Shown: positions 7,472 through 17,990, counted from the first letter of the stretch. The stretch is DNA of 64,000 nt from Paenibacillus sp. FSL M7-0420 (GCF_038002345.1 NZ_JBBOCJ010000001.1:1116001-1180000); one strand, 5' to 3'. Program-made: numbers and translations. Notes: generated by a model not told the origin, from the sequence alone.

Positions 7472-9754
7472 ATGAAAACTAAACAACTTTGGATTGCTGC
7501 ATTGGCTATCCTGTTAGCTTTTGGGCTACTTGTGCCAACTCTCACCTATTCTGCAGAGAGTACAGGGGCCAAGCAAGGCAGCGTCAGCATACCGGTGACA
7601 ACCGGGTTAACCGGCTCAGGAAATAGCGCGAAGACGTTCTATCTGGATATGCCCAGCGGGGTTACTGGCCCCGCGATTAAGGCAGGGACATTGAAATATT
7701 CAGGAAACAATAGTGTTGTAGGGGCCCTCACTATCGAGAACGGGAAGATCAAGGTTACGCTGAAGGGTAACGTGAAGGATGAGAGCTTTCCTGTGAAGGG
7801 GACAAAGAGTGGATTTGAAGATCCTTTTGTGAGCACCCCTGGCAATTCAATCTGGCGCTATGCAGATGGACGGCGTTGGCAGATCAATGATTACAAAGAG
7901 GACAAGGGGTACAACGAAAGCTACAACAAAAACGCAGAAGATTACGGAATGCCCTCTGCTAATCCACCTAAAACAACGGTTTCAACGAAGTCTGATCCCA
8001 AGAGTCCTAGTGCAGCAACTTGGTATAAGCTGGATCAAACTCCGGTTCCATATAGTAGTGTGATTCAATCTAGCATCAAGCTTCATCCTGGTGATCTTTT
8101 AGGCGATACTGGAAAAGTCAGTGTTAAGAACGGTAAATTCGTAGTTACGTATGAGGTTCCTTCTAGAAATAAAAATCCCGAACAAGTGTCTGATAACTTT
8201 CCTAAAGGACAGTGGGTAGAGGGACGGTTGTATTACGTAACCCTCCCGTATTACTTCGACGCCGAAGCCAAAGTCACATCCTACAGCTACGCCGGTTCGG
8301 TCACCTTCGATTACGCCCCACCAGACCAAGCAACTTTAAACGGCACGGCCACCCTAGAGAAGCCAAGCCCGAATCCAATCAAACTGGAGGGCAGCAAGGT
8401 CGATGTGAAGATCAACGTTAAAGGCGAGCTGCTGGGTTACACGAATTCCTCTAACATCGAGGAATGGGTATTCTATGCCCGTGAAAAGGATGGGTCCGCT
8501 AAAGCTGATATGAAGAAAGAATACGGTAAAATGCTCACCGCATCGAAAAGCTTTGACTTCCAGATCCCGGCCAGCCGGGTGACCGGTGACAGCTTCAAGC
8601 AGGATTACGCGCTGACAGTGATTATTCGGTTCAAGAATCCGGTGGTTACCAAGTCCGGTTCGATAACCTCCCTGGAACAGAAAATGGAAGTCTCGGCCGG
8701 GGTGTATAAGAAGGACAACCCCATTACCTATCCATCCATACCGGGCACACCGAGCAAGCCGGAAGGCAAACCACCGATTGCCCGCATCAGCGCACCCAAG
8801 TACGTCAAGGCTGGTTCTGACATGATGATCTACGGGGGAGCTTCCTCCGATCCGGACGGCTACATTACGGACTATGCCTGGGGAACTCCTGGAGCAGAGG
8901 GCGGGATTGAAAATACAGCCAGAGGCTATGTGTGGTACACACGGGATAAGGTTGGACAGACATTCCCCATAATGCTTACCGTTGTCGATAATGACGGGTT
9001 GATCGGGAGCACCAGCACCGAGGTAACGGTCATTGAGCCGACCCCATCCGCAAGCCTGGAGATCACCGGGGCGCTGAAGCAGAATCGCAAAACCACGCTC
9101 ACCAACAGCAGTACCAGCCCGAACCGGTTCCCGATCATTAAGTCCAAAACCCAGGTCACGATCAGCGCCGTCAGCGGCGGAACCAATGCAGACATCAAAT
9201 ACAGTGGTAGTCTGGCCGAACTGGAGAGTAAGGATGTACTCTTCCGGAAGCCGGGCAAATACAAAGCGACCATTCACGTAGAGAATACAGCCGGCTATGG
9301 TGCAGATGGTGAAATCACGTTCGATATTGCACCGGATGAAGTACCAAGTGTGTATTTTGACATTCCCCAAAAAATGTATCGCGACCCGGAGAAGGGGAAC
9401 AAAGCAATCCTACAAATTATGGACAGATCCTTCTCAACAGACAAGGACGACCTGAACCGGCGAATCTGGGAGTACCGTTATGACTCCAATAATGACGGGC
9501 GGTTTACCGATGAGAATTGGGAGATCTTCAATAATGGAAATGAGATTAATCCTAAGCTGGAATTGACTCAGGTAGGGAGATATGAAATCCGGCTGACGGT
9601 CTTTGAAGAGTTTGGCCAGCCGACCATTGAGGATTACGTGACGGAAGCGGACCGGCGCTCTGCAGATTCGTATACCGATCCCATCAAGCAAGCATTGGTG
9701 GAGCGGACGATAGAGATCGATAACCGCGCGCCGGAAGTCGATTGGGATTTGTAA
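7472..9754 (+). CDS. Large secreted PKD-domain protein
   Basis: 760 aa, ATG at 7472 with a GGGGACAAG site. A signal peptide covers residues 1-28. The N-terminal 270 residues are Ser/Tyr-rich and of unknown fold. A PKD domain lies at about 430-520, with 'ASSDPDGYITDYAW' and 'VDNDGLIGS' as the typical core. Further beta-sandwich-like segments follow, including 'DRSFSTDKDDLNRRIWEYRYDSNNDGRF' style PKD/Ca-binding residues near 660-690. No LPXTG anchor or S-layer repeat is visible, so it may be released or attached through the pilus. Encoded between minor pilins and an even larger PKD protein, it is a candidate surface adhesin or pilus tip component. Expression probably shares the pilus operon. 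Confidence 0.65.
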   Translation: MKTKQLWIAALAILLAFGLLVPTLTYSAESTGAKQGSVSIPVTTGLTGSGNSAKTFYLDMPSGVTGPAIKAGTLKYSGNNSVVGALTIENGKIKVTLKGNVKDESFPVKGTKSGFEDPFVSTPGNSIWRYADGRRWQINDYKEDKGYNESYNKNAEDYGMPSANPPKTTVSTKSDPKSPSAATWYKLDQTPVPYSSVIQSSIKLHPGDLLGDTGKVSVKNGKFVVTYEVPSRNKNPEQVSDNFPKGQWVEGRLYYVTLPYYFDAEAKVTSYSYAGSVTFDYAPPDQATLNGTATLEKPSPNPIKLEGSKVDVKINVKGELLGYTNSSNIEEWVFYAREKDGSAKADMKKEYGKMLTASKSFDFQIPASRVTGDSFKQDYALTVIIRFKNPVVTKSGSITSLEQKMEVSAGVYKKDNPITYPSIPGTPSKPEGKPPIARISAPKYVKAGSDMMIYGGASSDPDGYITDYAWGTPGAEGGIENTARGYVWYTRDKVGQTFPIMLTVVDNDGLIGSTSTEVTVIEPTPSASLEITGALKQNRKTTLTNSSTSPNRFPIIKSKTQVTISAVSGGTNADIKYSGSLAELESKDVLFRKPGKYKATIHVENTAGYGADGEITFDIAPDEVPSVYFDIPQKMYRDPEKGNKAILQIMDRSFSTDKDDLNRRIWEYRYDSNNDGRFTDENWEIFNNGNEINPKLELTQVGRYEIRLTVFEEFGQPTIEDYVTEADRRSADSYTDPIKQALVERTIEIDNRAPEVDWDL

Positions 9755-9772
9755 GGGGGAGACACGCAGACC

Positions 9773-12700
9773 ATGAAGAGGATTCATTTTTTCAAAAGAA
9801 GCATCATATTACTTATGACCTATCTGCTGCTGATTCCCGCACTTCCGCAGCCTGCAGTCGAAATGACAGGGCTGGTTAGTACAGTGCAGGCTGCAGAGGA
9901 CAATTTCATTTATTACCGGGATATTATCTTTGAAGCCGGGCGAGGGGGACATGGCAATCAACAAGATAGGGTTGTTATCGACTTCCCTGCGCTGAAGGTG
10001 ACCAATCTTAAATTTAATAAAACGACCAAAAGAATGACCTATGATATTGTTCCAGGATCTAACTTACATGTCACCTATACAACGGGAAGACCTGACGGTG
10101 GCGGATATACTGAGCCCATGGAAATCGAAATGTGTAGTTCCATTTATACCAAAGAGGCGTACCAGTATGAATTAAACAGAAATGCTTATGGTGATGATAA
10201 TAACTGGAGCTGTAATGATCCTAGAACACCTGACTATTATGGTATGTATTATAACTGGTCAGCAGATTGGGGAAAGTTACACATCAATGCAGTAGCCTCT
10301 CCGGGATTTTACATGCCTGCAGTTCTCGATTTAGATATGTCCAACCTACGGAACTTAATGGCGAACCCCTATCCTAATGAATATGCACAAGGATATAACT
10401 ATTATCAGCCAAGTGATTATACTCCAGGACTGGATAAAGATCCAGAAATGTTCCGCATTCGAGTGTTGGCTTGGACAAAAACCTATTGGTGGTCGCCGTA
10501 CATGACTAGAGTAGCTCAATTGATACCCAATTATGCCCCTAGCCTGTCGGTAGGAACAGCAAATGGAATTACCCTGGTTAATGCTCCGGGCCTCAGCGGA
10601 ATCAACATAGAGGGGTATGTCAGCGATCCAGATAACGAGGACGTTACCGTCACGGCTGAGATCCCTGGTGTCTTCTACAAGAAGACGGTGGTCCCTCAAG
10701 CCAAGATGTCCAAACCATTCAATATCCCGCTGGATGTGCTGCAAGACTCGATACCGCCGGGAACCTACACCATGAACATCACAGCCTCCGACCCGTCGGG
10801 GATGACCGCGAAGGCTGCGCTTACGATCAATGTCAGACAGCAGATGAGGAACAAGTCCTTTGTCCTGGTCAATACCCCTGTAGAAACCAGAACGAAATTC
10901 TTTGACTCGGAATGGGACCCTAAACGGGAAGAGCGGTACAGATTTGATCATGACCCCTACTTCTTTGACAATTCGATGGGGATCATTTGGGATTCCGGAT
11001 TATGGCGAAGTTCATCCTACACGACCTTCCCGTTTAGCGGTTCCTACGTGGCCACGTTCCAGGGGCGTGACAATCCCAAGGATGACGACCGGTTCGATGT
11101 GTACCGGAAATGGAGCCGGAATAACCTGTCTTCGATGACCTTCCATGTACACCGGAAGCCGATTGCTTTGTTCAGTGCCAGGCTGTCAGGCGGATGGCTG
11201 CAGATCACGGACAGCTCCTACGACTTGGATCATGTCACCGCCTCTAATAAAGGGATCATGGACTGGCAATGGCAATATAAGAAGACGGAAGGGCAAGTCT
11301 GGACGGATGGATATCCGCCGGCACAGCTACCGACCAATGACCAGTACGATATCCGGCTAAGAGTGCGGGACATCGATGGCGAGAACGGGGTTGGCGTCTG
11401 GAGTGACTGGTCACAGCAAACGGTGGGTGCGGCCGGCAATCTGCCGCCGGTAGCGCTGTTTACCGTAGAGCCCAACATCGTATCGTACCGCAAAGTTACC
11501 ACCATCACTGATAAGTCCTTCGACCCGGATAATGATCCACTCGATGTGTATAACTGGACGGTGATCAAAGATGGCTGGCAACAGGTATGGAGTCATTCGG
11601 GTGGTGCGGCGGTGCCGCCGAATATCGCAGCCTATGGCGTGGGGACGTATCAGTTAACCCTTCAGGTCCATGATAACCGCGGGCTATGGTCGCAGCCCTA
11701 CAGCCAAACGGTACAAGTCCTGAATCACCCGCCAGCAGCTGCCTTCAATATGCCGGTGGAAGTGTACCGGGATACGGTCATTACGATGGAGAATATGACA
11801 CCAGACCCGGATGAGGATGGGGATTGGCTAAGCTATGCCTGGAACGCCCGGATCAATAGCAGCCCGTACTATTATGCCGGAGGTAACCGAAACCAGGTGA
11901 TGACCATCCGGGATCTGATCGCGCGTAGCGGCATTGCACCACAACAAGCTATTTCAGATGGCTGGGAAATGCGCCTGACAGCTTCAGACGGGTCGCTTTC
12001 CTCTAATGCGACACGGACGTTCAAAGTCCTAAACCATGTGCCTACGGCCGCCATTAATGGTCCTGCAACGGCGTATCAGTTTGATACGAAGCAGTTCACA
12101 TCATCTGATAATGATGGAGATCCATCGGATATCGCCAGTCTTCAATATTTTTGGAAGGTGACAGACAGCGACAGCACCACCAAATTATATAAGACGCCCA
12201 GCATCGAAATCAGCTTCCCGGAACCGGGGATATATACCCTGGAGCATTGGGCGGTGGACCAGATCGGAGCGAAGTCCAACATCGACACGCTAAAAGTGAA
12301 TGTAATCAAAAACGAAGCCCCGTCCATGACAATTACTTCTCCTCCAGGTACAGTCGCGAGCCCAACGGTCCTGGATGCAGAAAAGCAGGGGGACCCGTTG
12401 ATTCAGTGGACCTACTCCGATCCGGAGAATGATCCTCAGGAAAAGTACAGGCTTGAATTTTTCACCAAAGAAGGGTTATCGGAAAAAACGGTAGAGAATG
12501 CAGATGGCAGCGGATCGATCCGTCAGTATCAAATGCCTAACCTGACATTTAATCGCTTCGAGTATTTTACAGTGTTGGGACGATCCTACTCCAAAGGCTC
12601 CTGGTCTGAAATCTCCAACGAAAAAGCCTTCATCATCGACAATCCGCCCCAGCCGGGATTCACCCTCATTACGGATACCGGAAAGGATGCGGCGAAGGTA

Positions 12701-13657
12701 CCGATCTACCGGACGGATGTTCTGAACATTCAAAGCACAGCAACAGATGCAGATATTCCGAAAGGAGACACCATAAGTCATCAGTATTTCTTGAAACCGG
12801 CGGCTGGTGTAGAGGGGCTTGTGAGCACAGAAGGCGATTTTAACAAAAAGTTTACTACAAACGGTACCTTTACGTATCGGCAGCTTGTTACGGACTCTCT
12901 GGGACTGTTCAGAGAGCTGTCCCATAGCATTACCGTGTTGAACCGGTTGCCCAAGGTCTCAATTACCTATCCGACAAGTGACAGCCCCAACAAGCCTACT
13001 ATTGCCAGCACGCTGACACCAATCATCAAGTGGGATTATCAGGATGAGGACGGGGATCAGCAGCAGCGCTTCCGGGTGCGGATAATTAATCTGGCCACAG
13101 GTGCGGTTAAGGTACAGTCCGGTGACCAGGGTTCAAGTTCAAAACAATGGAAGGTACCGGATGGAGCCTTAGCAGAGTACGAAAAATATGCTGTAGAAGT
13201 TGAGGTCTTCGATGGATTTGATTGGAGTGTTGTGTCCGCAAGAAAGTACTTTATGGTTAACCTGCTTAGCATCAAGGGGGCTGTCCGTCATACAGAGGAG
13301 TGGAATGGCAATCGTCAGGCGTACAATATGAAGCAGAGCGGCTCGCCTGAAAGTCCGCGGGGGTATAGTGTCTATTGGGCTGGCGAGAAATTTGTGCTGC
13401 AGGGGACAGCTACCGGACTGCCGGATACCGTGCAAGTCACAATGACTGGAGGATACACGGCTGCGCTGAGTCCGACCGGGAGTGACAAGACCTTATGGAC
13501 GGGTGAGCTGGCCGACCCATCGTTCGAACAGCTGCCGGATGGTCCGGTTACTTTTACCTTTACCGCAACCAATGAGTATCAGACCAAGGTGGATACAGTG
13601 GCGGTAACGATTCTCGGAGATTGGACAGAATATTATCAGAGCCATCGTGTAAAATAA
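9773..13657 (+). CDS. Very large secreted multi-domain PKD/Ig-like protein
   Basis: 1294 aa, ATG at 9773 after AAGGGGGAGACAC. Signal peptide at residues 1-41 (cleavage near VQA). The N-terminal 270 residues are Tyr/Asn-rich with a low-GC DNA segment (about 9,930-10,560). After that come repeated beta-sandwich modules: cadherin-like 'YVSDPDNEDVTV' near 280, and PKD modules at roughly 555-645, 650-745 and 755-840, with more Ig-like modules to the end. Each PKD module carries the 'D-x-D-x-D/N' type turn (for example SFDPDNDP, MTPDPDEDGD). No cell-wall anchor is seen. Length and modularity suggest a stalk-like adhesin. It is the last gene of the plus-strand locus. Confidence 0.65.
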   Translation: MKRIHFFKRSIILLMTYLLLIPALPQPAVEMTGLVSTVQAAEDNFIYYRDIIFEAGRGGHGNQQDRVVIDFPALKVTNLKFNKTTKRMTYDIVPGSNLHVTYTTGRPDGGGYTEPMEIEMCSSIYTKEAYQYELNRNAYGDDNNWSCNDPRTPDYYGMYYNWSADWGKLHINAVASPGFYMPAVLDLDMSNLRNLMANPYPNEYAQGYNYYQPSDYTPGLDKDPEMFRIRVLAWTKTYWWSPYMTRVAQLIPNYAPSLSVGTANGITLVNAPGLSGINIEGYVSDPDNEDVTVTAEIPGVFYKKTVVPQAKMSKPFNIPLDVLQDSIPPGTYTMNITASDPSGMTAKAALTINVRQQMRNKSFVLVNTPVETRTKFFDSEWDPKREERYRFDHDPYFFDNSMGIIWDSGLWRSSSYTTFPFSGSYVATFQGRDNPKDDDRFDVYRKWSRNNLSSMTFHVHRKPIALFSARLSGGWLQITDSSYDLDHVTASNKGIMDWQWQYKKTEGQVWTDGYPPAQLPTNDQYDIRLRVRDIDGENGVGVWSDWSQQTVGAAGNLPPVALFTVEPNIVSYRKVTTITDKSFDPDNDPLDVYNWTVIKDGWQQVWSHSGGAAVPPNIAAYGVGTYQLTLQVHDNRGLWSQPYSQTVQVLNHPPAAAFNMPVEVYRDTVITMENMTPDPDEDGDWLSYAWNARINSSPYYYAGGNRNQVMTIRDLIARSGIAPQQAISDGWEMRLTASDGSLSSNATRTFKVLNHVPTAAINGPATAYQFDTKQFTSSDNDGDPSDIASLQYFWKVTDSDSTTKLYKTPSIEISFPEPGIYTLEHWAVDQIGAKSNIDTLKVNVIKNEAPSMTITSPPGTVASPTVLDAEKQGDPLIQWTYSDPENDPQEKYRLEFFTKEGLSEKTVENADGSGSIRQYQMPNLTFNRFEYFTVLGRSYSKGSWSEISNEKAFIIDNPPQPGFTLITDTGKDAAKVPIYRTDVLNIQSTATDADIPKGDTISHQYFLKPAAGVEGLVSTEGDFNKKFTTNGTFTYRQLVTDSLGLFRELSHSITVLNRLPKVSITYPTSDSPNKPTIASTLTPIIKWDYQDEDGDQQQRFRVRIINLATGAVKVQSGDQGSSSKQWKVPDGALAEYEKYAVEVEVFDGFDWSVVSARKYFMVNLLSIKGAVRHTEEWNGNRQAYNMKQSGSPESPRGYSVYWAGEKFVLQGTATGLPDTVQVTMTGGYTAALSPTGSDKTLWTGELADPSFEQLPDGPVTFTFTATNEYQTKVDTVAVTILGDWTEYYQSHRVK

Positions 13658-13735
13658 CGCGGGACGCAATCCTTATGCCTTATGCGCTACTGTAATTTTG
13701 TTTTACTTGGCATCAAGCGGGCGGAGGGTGATCGT

Positions 13736-14380
13736 TCAGACGATTCCCTCGGTCCGTTCTTCATGCAGCCGCAGTCTCGGAGCCGCAAAATCTGCCGGAT
13801 TAGTAGCTTGGGGGTTATGTAGACTGGAACCTCGGAGGGCCGCAGAATGACTCCGGTGCATATAGTAGGAGAGTTTGCCGCTGAATATTTTGTGAGCGCA
13901 TAGAGATAAAGCGAAATCCTCCGGAGTTACGAAGCAGGAGGGCTTGGCTACCGGATGAACAGTAGTTTCCTCCAATACAGAGGCGACGAACTGGGAGCAG
14001 AAAAAGGCGTTCTCCCGGTCAATCCGGACGTTTAGCAGTACACCGACCAGACCGAGCAGATGATATTTATAACGCTCCTGATTCTGCATCATGCCCTGGA
14101 CATGATTATACATGGTATTATATTCGTCTTCACTGACTCTGAGCTGGTAGATGGCACAGTCTGCACTGCTGTAGAACGGGTGAATGAAGTTCTCATGAAT
14201 AAGTCCGGCGATGAACGGGTTGTACACTTTTTTCCGGCCGAAGCTGTAGACCTCACGCAGCTCACTGTCAAAGGCAATCGAGGCATGGTTCAGCTCTGCT
14301 TTGGTGAACCATTTAATAATTCCGCTGAAGGCCGTGCCTGTTCCGGTGAGCACAATATAAATATCTCTGTTTGCAGTCAT
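13736..14380 (-). CDS. Permuted papain-like (YiiX/YaeF-type) amidase or peptidase
   Basis: 214 aa from the ATG at 14380, which has an AAAGGA site ten bases upstream; a longer frame to 14476 exists but adds an unlike leader. The domain starts directly with 'DIYIVLTGTGTAFSGIIKWFTKAELNHASIAF', where the His of 'LNHASIAF' and the Cys of 'FFCSQFV' are the expected catalytic pair of NlpC/P60-like permuted papain folds. These enzymes cut amide bonds in cell-wall or lipid substrates. No signal peptide, so probably cytoplasmic. It converges on the pilus locus; no functional link is shown. The last 35 residues are low complexity. Confidence 0.6.
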   Translation of the reverse strand: MTANRDIYIVLTGTGTAFSGIIKWFTKAELNHASIAFDSELREVYSFGRKKVYNPFIAGLIHENFIHPFYSSADCAIYQLRVSEDEYNTMYNHVQGMMQNQERYKYHLLGLVGVLLNVRIDRENAFFCSQFVASVLEETTVHPVAKPSCFVTPEDFALSLCAHKIFSGKLSYYMHRSHSAALRGSSLHNPQATNPADFAAPRLRLHEERTEGIV

Positions 14381-14626
14381 CTTCTGAATTCCTTTCTGCT
14401 GGAAGTTATGGATAATCCGGCTAAAATTCCGCTGAGGTACCTCCATCTTACTGTATAAACCTGCTTTGTAAAACAAACTTTAGTCTTAATTAGAAACTAG
14501 ACTTAAGGCTAAGTTTCTGGATTCCCCTCCGTATCTCCAAAAAGAACCTCCTGAAGCACCGTGAATCTGGCACAGGCGTGCATAGACCCGGCAGAAGCCG
14601 CTAAATATAAGCTGCGGCAAAAACAA

Positions 14627-14656
14627 TTGGAAATGCTTCCACTTCCGTGATACAAT
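14627..14656 (+). promoter_or_regulatory. Probable sigma-A promoter of transketolase
   Basis: TTGGAA at 14627-14632 and TACAAT at 14651-14656 with an 18-base spacer, 43 bases before the tkt start. The 318-base gap between 14380 and 14699 also holds a 7-base inverted repeat (AGAAACT at 14492-14498, AGTTTCT at 14512-14518) that could be an operator. Nothing else is seen there. Confidence 0.5.
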
Positions 14657-14698
14657 AATAGTCAAAATGACATTCTTGATTCGAGGAGGATTATTGTA

Positions 14699-16747
14699 AT
14701 GACTGAACAAGCAAAAGATCAAGCCATTCATAAAGCAGAAAACTCAACGGTGGACAACCTGGCCATCACTACAATCCGTACACTTGCCATTGATGCCATT
14801 GAAAAGGCAAACTCCGGACATCCGGGTATGCCGATGGGCTCCGCACCTATGGGATACCAATTGTTCGCCAAGACGATGAATCATAACCCGGACCACCCGA
14901 CTTGGGTCAACCGTGACCGCTTCGTGTTGTCTGCCGGACATGGCTCCATGCTCCTCTACAGCCTGCTGCACCTCAGCGGCTATGATCTGCCTATGGAAGA
15001 ATTGAAGCAGTTCCGCCAATGGGGCAGCTTAACTCCGGGACATCCGGAAGTCGGCCACACGGCCGGTGTAGATGCAACAACCGGACCGCTTGGACAAGGT
15101 ATCGGTATGGCTGTAGGTATGGCAATGGCTGAAGCGCAGCTGGGTGCCACTTACAATAAAGATGAACATAACGTGATTGACCATTATACGTACGCCATCT
15201 GCGGCGACGGCGATTTGATGGAAGGGATCTCTTCCGAGTCTGCTTCACTTGCCGGACACCTGAAGCTGGGCAAGCTGATTGTAATGTACGATTCGAATGA
15301 TATCTCCCTGGACGGCAAGCTGAACCTTGCATTCTCCGAGAATGTTGCTAAGCGTTTTGAAGCTTACGGCTGGCAGGTTCTGCGCGTAGAAGACGGTAAC
15401 GATCTTCCTGCACTGGCTAAGGCTCTTGAAGAGGCTCAAGCAGACAGCAGCAAGCCTACGCTGATCGAAGTGAAGACGGTCATCGGCTACGGCAGCCCGA
15501 ACAAGCAAGGTAAAGGCGGCCACGGCGGTACCCACGGCTCTCCGCTGGGTGCTGATGAAACGAAGCTGACGAAGGAATACTACAAATGGGTATATGAAGA
15601 AGATTTCTATGTACCGGATGAAGTCCGTGCCAGCTTCGCTGAAGTGAAGGCCAAAGGAATCGCCGCTAACAAAGCATGGGATGAGAAATTTGCAGCCTAC
15701 AAAAAAGCATACCCTGAGCTTGCTGCACAGCTCGAAACTGCACTGAACGGTGAGCTTCCTGCAGGCTGGGATGCTAATCTGCCATTCTACAAAGCAGAAG
15801 ACAAAGCTGTATCTACCCGTGTGGCTTCCGGTAATGCACTGAACGGCTTGACTGGCGGTATCCCGCAACTGGTTGGGGGTTCTGCCGACCTGGAGAGCTC
15901 GACCATGACGCACTTGAACGGTCTGTCCCAATTCACCTCCGAATCCTATGACGGCCGTAATATCTACTTCGGCGTACGTGAATTCGGAATGGCTGCAGCT
16001 ATGAACGGGATTGCACTTCACACCGGTCTTAAGGTATTCGGCGGTACGTTCTTCGTCTTCACAGATTACTTGCGTCCGGCTGTCCGTCTGGCTTCCATCA
16101 TGAAGCTGCCGGTAACCTATGTGCTTACCCATGACAGTATCGCTGTCGGGGAAGACGGTCCTACCCATGAGCCGATTGAACAGCTTGCTTCCCTGCGTAT
16201 CATTCCGGGTCTTACGGTCATTCGTCCGGCTGATGCCAACGAAACCTCTGCAGCTTGGGCATACGCTATGGAGAATACCGCCAATCCGGTAGCACTGGTC
16301 CTGACCCGTCAGAACCTGCCGATCCTGGCTGGAACCGTAGACGGTGTACGCGATAACATCAAACGCGGCGGGTATGTGGTCTCCGACTCCAAGAACGGCA
16401 CTCCACAGGCACAGATCATTGCTACAGGCTCTGAAGTACAGCTGGCGGTTAAGGCTCAGGCTGCGCTTGCCGAAGAAGGCATTGATGTTCGTGTCATCAG
16501 CTTGCCGAGCTGGGATCTGTTCGAGAAGCAGGATAAAGCATACCGCGATTCCGTTATCCTGCCTGAAGTGAAAGCCCGTCTGGCTATCGAAATGGCGCAA
16601 ACCTTCGGCTGGGAACGTTATACAGGCGATCAGGGCGACATTCTGGGAATCACTACATTTGGCGCTTCCGCCCCTGGCGACACCGTAATCAGAGAATATG
16701 GCTTCACTGTAGAAAATGTAGTCAGCCGCGTAAAAGCGCTGCTATAA
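14699..16747 (+). CDS. tkt: Transketolase
   Basis: 682 aa, full family length, ATG after a GAGGAGGATT site. Moves two-carbon units between sugar phosphates in the pentose phosphate pathway, using thiamine diphosphate and Mg2+. Visible signatures are the N-terminal '[16 protein letters not shown]', the ThDP motif 'GDGDLMEG' near residue 165, and the pyrimidine-domain '[19 protein letters not shown]' with its catalytic Glu. The phosphate-binding His residues are in '[17 protein letters not shown]'. It has its own promoter and is followed by ppnP 43 bases later. Confidence 0.97.
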   Translation: MTEQAKDQAIHKAENSTVDNLAITTIRTLAIDAIEKANSGHPGMPMGSAPMGYQLFAKTMNHNPDHPTWVNRDRFVLSAGHGSMLLYSLLHLSGYDLPMEELKQFRQWGSLTPGHPEVGHTAGVDATTGPLGQGIGMAVGMAMAEAQLGATYNKDEHNVIDHYTYAICGDGDLMEGISSESASLAGHLKLGKLIVMYDSNDISLDGKLNLAFSENVAKRFEAYGWQVLRVEDGNDLPALAKALEEAQADSSKPTLIEVKTVIGYGSPNKQGKGGHGGTHGSPLGADETKLTKEYYKWVYEEDFYVPDEVRASFAEVKAKGIAANKAWDEKFAAYKKAYPELAAQLETALNGELPAGWDANLPFYKAEDKAVSTRVASGNALNGLTGGIPQLVGGSADLESSTMTHLNGLSQFTSESYDGRNIYFGVREFGMAAAMNGIALHTGLKVFGGTFFVFTDYLRPAVRLASIMKLPVTYVLTHDSIAVGEDGPTHEPIEQLASLRIIPGLTVIRPADANETSAAWAYAMENTANPVALVLTRQNLPILAGTVDGVRDNIKRGGYVVSDSKNGTPQAQIIATGSEVQLAVKAQAALAEEGIDVRVISLPSWDLFEKQDKAYRDSVILPEVKARLAIEMAQTFGWERYTGDQGDILGITTFGASAPGDTVIREYGFTVENVVSRVKALL

Positions 16748-16790
16748 TAGACGGATCTAACAAGTTTTGAACAAAGGGGAGAATAAGCAT

Positions 16791-17108
16791 ATGAGTCAGT
16801 TCACCAACGCGACAATTCAAAAAGCAGCCAATATTTATTACGACGGAAAAGTGACCAGCCGTACAGTTACACTGGAAGACGGCACTAAGGTGACACTCGG
16901 CATTATGCTGCCTGGCGTATACGAATTCGGCACCGATGGCCCCGAGACGATGGAGATTCTCTCCGGCAAGCTCAAGGTGCTGCTTCCCGGCACTGAAGTG
17001 TGGAAGGACATTGACGGAGCGGAAACTTTCCATGTTCCCGGCAACTCCAAGTTTGCCCTGGAAGTATTCGCTTTAACTGATTATTGCTGTTCTTACCCGA
17101 TTGTGTAA
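16791..17108 (+). CDS. ppnP: Pyrimidine/purine nucleoside phosphorylase PpnP
   Basis: 105 aa from ATG 16791, chosen because AAAGGGGAGA lies eight bases upstream; a TTG at 16767 in frame is less likely. A small cupin fold: 'TLGIMLPGVYEFGTDGPETMEILSGKL' and 'VPGNSKFALEV' are the diagnostic strings of the YaiE/PpnP family, which phosphorolyses many nucleosides. It may share the transketolase transcript, which fits, since ribose-1-phosphate feeds the pentose phosphate pathway. A strong terminator follows directly. Confidence 0.9.
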   Translation: MSQFTNATIQKAANIYYDGKVTSRTVTLEDGTKVTLGIMLPGVYEFGTDGPETMEILSGKLKVLLPGTEVWKDIDGAETFHVPGNSKFALEVFALTDYCCSYPIV

Positions 17109-17120
17109 AAAAAGTGATAG

Positions 17121-17168
17121 AAAAAAGCACCCCTGGAAGATTCATGGTCCCGGGGTGCTTTTTTTTTG
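17121..17168 (+). terminator. Rho-independent terminator after ppnP
   Basis: AAAGCACCCC at about 17125-17133 pairs with GGGGTGCTTT at 17152-17161, followed by a T run to 17168. Because the left arm is preceded by A residues, it can also end the convergent exporter operon on the minus strand. Confidence 0.9.
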
Positions 17169-17189
17169 TATTGTCAGCTTCAGCGGAGC

Positions 17190-17981
17190 TTAGCTCCCCG
17201 TGCTTTTGTAATGCCTCACGCCTATGCGCCATACCAGCAGAGACGCTCCGAGGAAGGCAGCTCCGGAGGGAAGCGAGAGGAAGCCCAGCCAGCGGGGATA
17301 ATCCCAGCCGCAGACAGTGGCCGCCGGATAGAAGCTGATGAACAGCATGGGGAGCAGGAAGCTGAACACAGATTTCAGGACACGGGGCATATAGGGCTCC
17401 GGGCAGCGGGTAATCTGGTAGCTGGCGTTGGTCAGCAGAAAGATCCAGTCCAGCCCTTTAATCGTGAAAAAAGCAAGACCTGAGGTTAGCACGAACACTC
17501 CGCAGTACATCAGACAGCCTCCGGCCAGCGCCATCGCCAGAATGCCGAGTCTGCCGGGCGTCAAGGGAACGCCGAGCTGTCCCAGCGCCCAGCCCGCAGC
17601 ACAGATCCCTGTAAACGGCCGGACCAGCCGGTGCAGATGGAATCTGGAAGCGGCGACCTGCACGAACAGGGACCGCGGGCGGAGCAGCAGCCGGTCGAAA
17701 TCACCGGAGCGCAGCAGATGCCACGGGAAATAATCAAAGCCGCGGCATACGCTCTCGGCAAGTCCGAAGGAAGCCATCGCCAGCGAGTACACCAGAATGA
17801 TATGGGCGACGGTCCATTCGCCGATATTGCCAAAGCGGGAGAACAGCAGGACGGTGGCTATGGGATCGGAGACCACCACAGTAAGCACCTGAATCAGCAT
17901 CAGCCACCAGCCCTTGTATTCCATGCCGGACAGGAGATGCATCCGCAAGTATTTGCAATAAATTTTACCTTCAGCAAGCAT
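17190..17981 (-). CDS. ABC-2 family exporter permease (second subunit)
   Basis: 263 aa, ATG at 17981 with an AGGGAGGGTGAGAG site. Six hydrophobic segments are visible (about residues 24-45, 55-75, 115-135, 142-170, 200-222, 232-252). Sequence features such as 'RGFDYFPWHLLRSGDFDRLLLRP' match the ABC2_membrane_6 (DUF990) family, in which two related permeases pair with one ATPase. It is the last gene of a three-gene minus-strand operon, nine bases after the first permease. Substrate is unknown; relatives are annotated as drug or polysaccharide-type exporters only by homology. Confidence 0.8.
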   Translation of the reverse strand: MLAEGKIYCKYLRMHLLSGMEYKGWWLMLIQVLTVVVSDPIATVLLFSRFGNIGEWTVAHIILVYSLAMASFGLAESVCRGFDYFPWHLLRSGDFDRLLLRPRSLFVQVAASRFHLHRLVRPFTGICAAGWALGQLGVPLTPGRLGILAMALAGGCLMYCGVFVLTSGLAFFTIKGLDWIFLLTNASYQITRCPEPYMPRVLKSVFSFLLPMLFISFYPAATVCGWDYPRWLGFLSLPSGAAFLGASLLVWRIGVRHYKSTGS

Positions 17982-17990
17982 ACGGTACTC

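Noticed and set aside
8354..9370. 338-codon open frame on the minus strand
   Set aside because: Antisense to the PKD-protein gene; no start context and no domain.
15245..16600. 451-codon open frame on the minus strand
   Set aside because: It lies fully antisense to the well-conserved transketolase gene, and its translation has no recognisable domain.
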